Part shown: positions 61,786-64,000 of the stretch, piece after piece
How positions within the stretch are numbered: the first letter of the stretch is position 1
Layout: every line of letters begins with the position of its first letter
Source: Pisolithus tinctorius
Lineage: Eukaryota > Basidiomycota > Agaricomycetes > Boletales > Pisolithaceae
Assembly (NCBI GenBank): GCA_024663395.1
Contig: JANFAH010000025.1
Span: forward strand, 682,001-746,000
Direction of reading: 5' to 3'
Length of the DNA: 64,000 nt
Program-made: the position numbers and the translations under genes
The notes under the pieces: model-generated
The model's input: the letters and a program-made list of their open reading frames with translations, nothing else
Databases searched by the model: none
Told to the model about the DNA's origin: nothing

Positions 61786-64000
61786 ATGAGAACTCGAGCT
61801 CAATCCCAGAGAGAGGTCACTGAGAACCTCGCTGTAGCACTAGCTAATCCGCATTGACTCCCTTCCATTGTTGAACAATTCCAGTCCTTCTCTGCTTGAT
61901 GCTGCTCTCGCGCTGAAGGCAAAAGCACTTCACAAGCTGGTCGCTCCGACCTCCACCCAACAACCTTCCATACTCCATCTCCTCATAATCGAGATGATGG
62001 ACCTGACCCCGACCCTGACTACCCTGATGGTGATCCTGATGGCAGGGGCAGCGGTGACAGGGATGTCCCCGAAGACCTGGCTGAGCCGCCAGAGGATCCC
62101 CTTGTAGCTCTTGCTAGAGCTGTCCATGCACTTGTGCGGTCTAGTCCGCGCACTGGGGACTCCGCTCCGAAAACCAAAGTCCACGAGCCTGACAACTTCG
62201 ATGGCTCTGACCCTAAGAAACTCTGCGAGTTCCTCATTCAATGCGAGCTGAACTTCCAAGACTGCCCTCGCGCATTCCGCTCCGACAGAGCAAAGGTTAC
62301 CTTCGCTCAGTCTTATCTCAAGGGTATGGCTCTGGCTTGGTTCGAGCCAGATCTACTAAATCCTGACAACTATGACCGCCCGCTCTGGATGGATGACTAT
62401 CATGAGTTCTTACAAGAGCTCACAACTAATTTTGGACCGCATGATGCCATAGCAGATGCTGTCCAACAACTCGAGAACCTCACCATGAAGGATGGTTCTT
62501 GAATTACCAAATACGTCGTGGAGTTCAATCGCTGGGCTTCACAGGTCAAGGACTATGGTGTCGGTGCACTCTGCCACTGCTTCTATAGTGGACTTCCAGA
62601 CCGCATCAAGGACGAGATCACTCACGTTGGAAAACCTTCTACCCTCGCACAACTCCGTGAACTCACTCAGACCATTGATGCGTGCTACTGGGAGTGCAAA
62701 GCGGAGGTCTCACGCACCACCAAGTCCGCCTCCGACAAGTCGCAGTCTTCCAACTCTGACAATAAACCTAAGTCGTTGTCCTCCTCCTCCACTCCAAAGT
62801 CTGATGCCAAGGGCAAGGGCAAACAGAAAGATCCACCCAAGTCCGATGTAGGAAAAGTCCAAGTAGCTGTATAACACGAGCTAGATGGCTTAGATAACAA
62901 CAATAAAAAAATGAAGGGAACGAATTGTTCGTCCCAAGGGATCCTGGACTGTCGGGACTAGAAGGAGAGACCCAGCGCTTTGTAGCGGTAGTGTTTCGTG
63001 ACGTGCGCGGCGTGGTCTGCGGAATAGTACTGGCGATGCGAGCGGTGCGAGCGGTATATGTGGTTCGTGTGCGGCGGAATGCAAGATGTGCGGTGTAGAC
63101 AAAGTGGAAAAGAACTCGTGGTGACCTTCCGAGTGCCAAAAGGTCTCATTCTGTACCTAAGTACAGGGTTTTATAGTCCGGACAAACCCGGAACCTAAGT
63201 AAGACAGGGTACAGTAAAGGAAAGCCACGCGACAGCGCGTACGCAGAAGACAGGCCAAACTGAGGCCGAGGGTATACTACAAGCACTAAAGGAATAGAGA
63301 CCGTGATAAGAGAAGGAGTCCGAGGAAAAACAACAACCGGAGCACAGCGGCCGTGGGTATAGCATTGCGCGAGAGGGAGCGAGGGCGCGGGAAGGTAGCG
63401 CGTGAACAATGGTGAACGCGAGAGGGGAGCGGACGTAACAGTAGTCACGGAACGGTTAATGATAGGGGCTTACGCGTCCAGGGAATGCGGATTCCTCACA
63501 CCGATATTGCCCATCTTCTGGGCAAGGATGGCAAACTCACCTCTGCTGAACGACAGCGCAGGATGAAAAACAACCTCTGCCTCTTCTGTGGCGAGGCTGG
63601 CCACTCCACCAAGGACTGTCCCAAGTCCACCTCTCACACAGCCAAAGCCTGTGCAGCTATGGCTGGAACTCTGCCTGCTCCGACTGAGGAGAAGGCAGAG
63701 CCAAAAAATTAGTCTGCTCCTCCAGGGAGCTCACATGGCCTGGAGGAAGCGTTGATCCCAACTGTGTGCAACCAGACATCTGACTCAACACGTCCACTCT
63801 TTCCAGTCCCAATTCTTTACTTCCGTCTGTAACTCTTCCGGATTATTCTGTTGATACTTTTTCTGTGTTGATCGATTCTGGTTCTTCTCATTGCTTCGTA
63901 GACCTGTCTGTAATCAAAAAATATGCCATTCCTGTTTCCTCTGTTTCTCTGCCAATTCTGCTCTGCTTGTTTGATGGTAGTACAAATGCTGTCATTTCCC
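61786..64000 (+). mobile_element. Ty3/gypsy gag-pol, degenerate, continues past the window
   Basis: The gag frame starts MRTRAQSQREVTENLAVAL at 61786. It has a TGA at 61,855 and another at 62,500 (SxITKY, probably from CGA), with frame slippage near 61,870-62,130. The capsid core reads VHEPDNFDGSDPKKLCEFLI, MALAWFEPDLLNP and LQELTTNFGPHD. Beyond the solo LTR the CCHC knuckle [14 protein letters not shown] (63,577-63,620) is intact. Near 63,870 the aspartic protease motif LIDSGSSHCFVD opens pol. The order gag-knuckle-protease fits Ty3/gypsy. Copy inactive as seen. Confidence 0.85.
62868..63440 (-). mobile_element. Solo LTR inserted in gag, reverse orientation
   Basis: 573 bp; on the minus strand it begins TGTTACGTCC and ends GTGTTATACA. 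It is flanked by GTAGC and GTAGT, a 5-bp target duplication with one difference. A TATAAAACCC box (63,166-63,175, minus) and an AATAAA-like signal near the other end fit an LTR. It splits the gag frame between KVQVA and the zinc-knuckle region, and is a different family from the LTR at 61,011. Confidence 0.72.

Overview
The window is nuclear DNA of a filamentous basidiomycete, most likely an agaricomycete. The genes are cut by many short introns (about 45-75 nt, GT/AG). There is a NACHT-WD40 STAND receptor, a reverse-transcriptase element of a type common in mushroom genomes, a Ty3/gypsy element, a Urm1 modifier and an Rrp14/SURF6 protein. The species cannot be named from sequence alone; a Boletales-type genome rich in CpG-depleted transposons is a guess.

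Left third (1-22,200): a tandem segmental duplication. Block A (1-6,040, cut by the window edge) and block B (12,831-18,686) each carry, on the minus strand, a NACHT-type NLR and a seven-transmembrane (7TM) GPCR-like gene, plus a plus-strand relic of a second 7TM gene. A more diverged block C (about 19,130-22,200) keeps the 7TM gene and the relic but not the NLR. Between A and B lies a damaged plus-strand gene that may be Urb2/Npa2-like. The block B NLR runs on into a WD40 propeller whose DNA is essentially free of CpG (about 10,400-12,590).

Middle (22,600-39,100): the minus-strand order is hsp20, SURF6/rrp14, PTPA. The hsp20-SURF6 pair was copied to 29,701-32,287, with an alpha/beta hydrolase between the copies. 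The second SURF6 is a pseudogene; both hsp20 genes look intact and both keep a perfect heat-shock element. From 32,290 to 39,080 runs a decayed tandem array with three intact copies of a small secretion-signal-free protein (tentatively a beta-trefoil I66-type protease inhibitor), hsp20 relics and a short module present five times.

Right part (39,109-56,100): single-copy, normal-looking genes: a Zrg17-like CDF zinc transporter, a mannitol-dehydrogenase-like SDR, tRNA-Ala(AGC) with a 7-nt intron, URM1, a 5'-truncated ornithine cyclodeaminase/mu-crystallin gene, a full-length Yor1-like ABCC transporter, an RBR E3 ubiquitin ligase and a small one-TM protein.

Right end (56,300-64,000): nested transposons. 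A CpG-depleted, stop-riddled retroelement carries a 1.57-kb palindromic TA-flanked foldback element, and is itself entered by a Ty3/gypsy element whose gag holds a solo LTR in reverse orientation.

The most interesting points are the co-amplified NLR + 7TM unit, the sharp CpG boundary inside one NLR gene, the inhibitor/hsp20 array, and a dispersed repeat sitting exactly at duplication breakpoints. Percent identities were judged by eye only.
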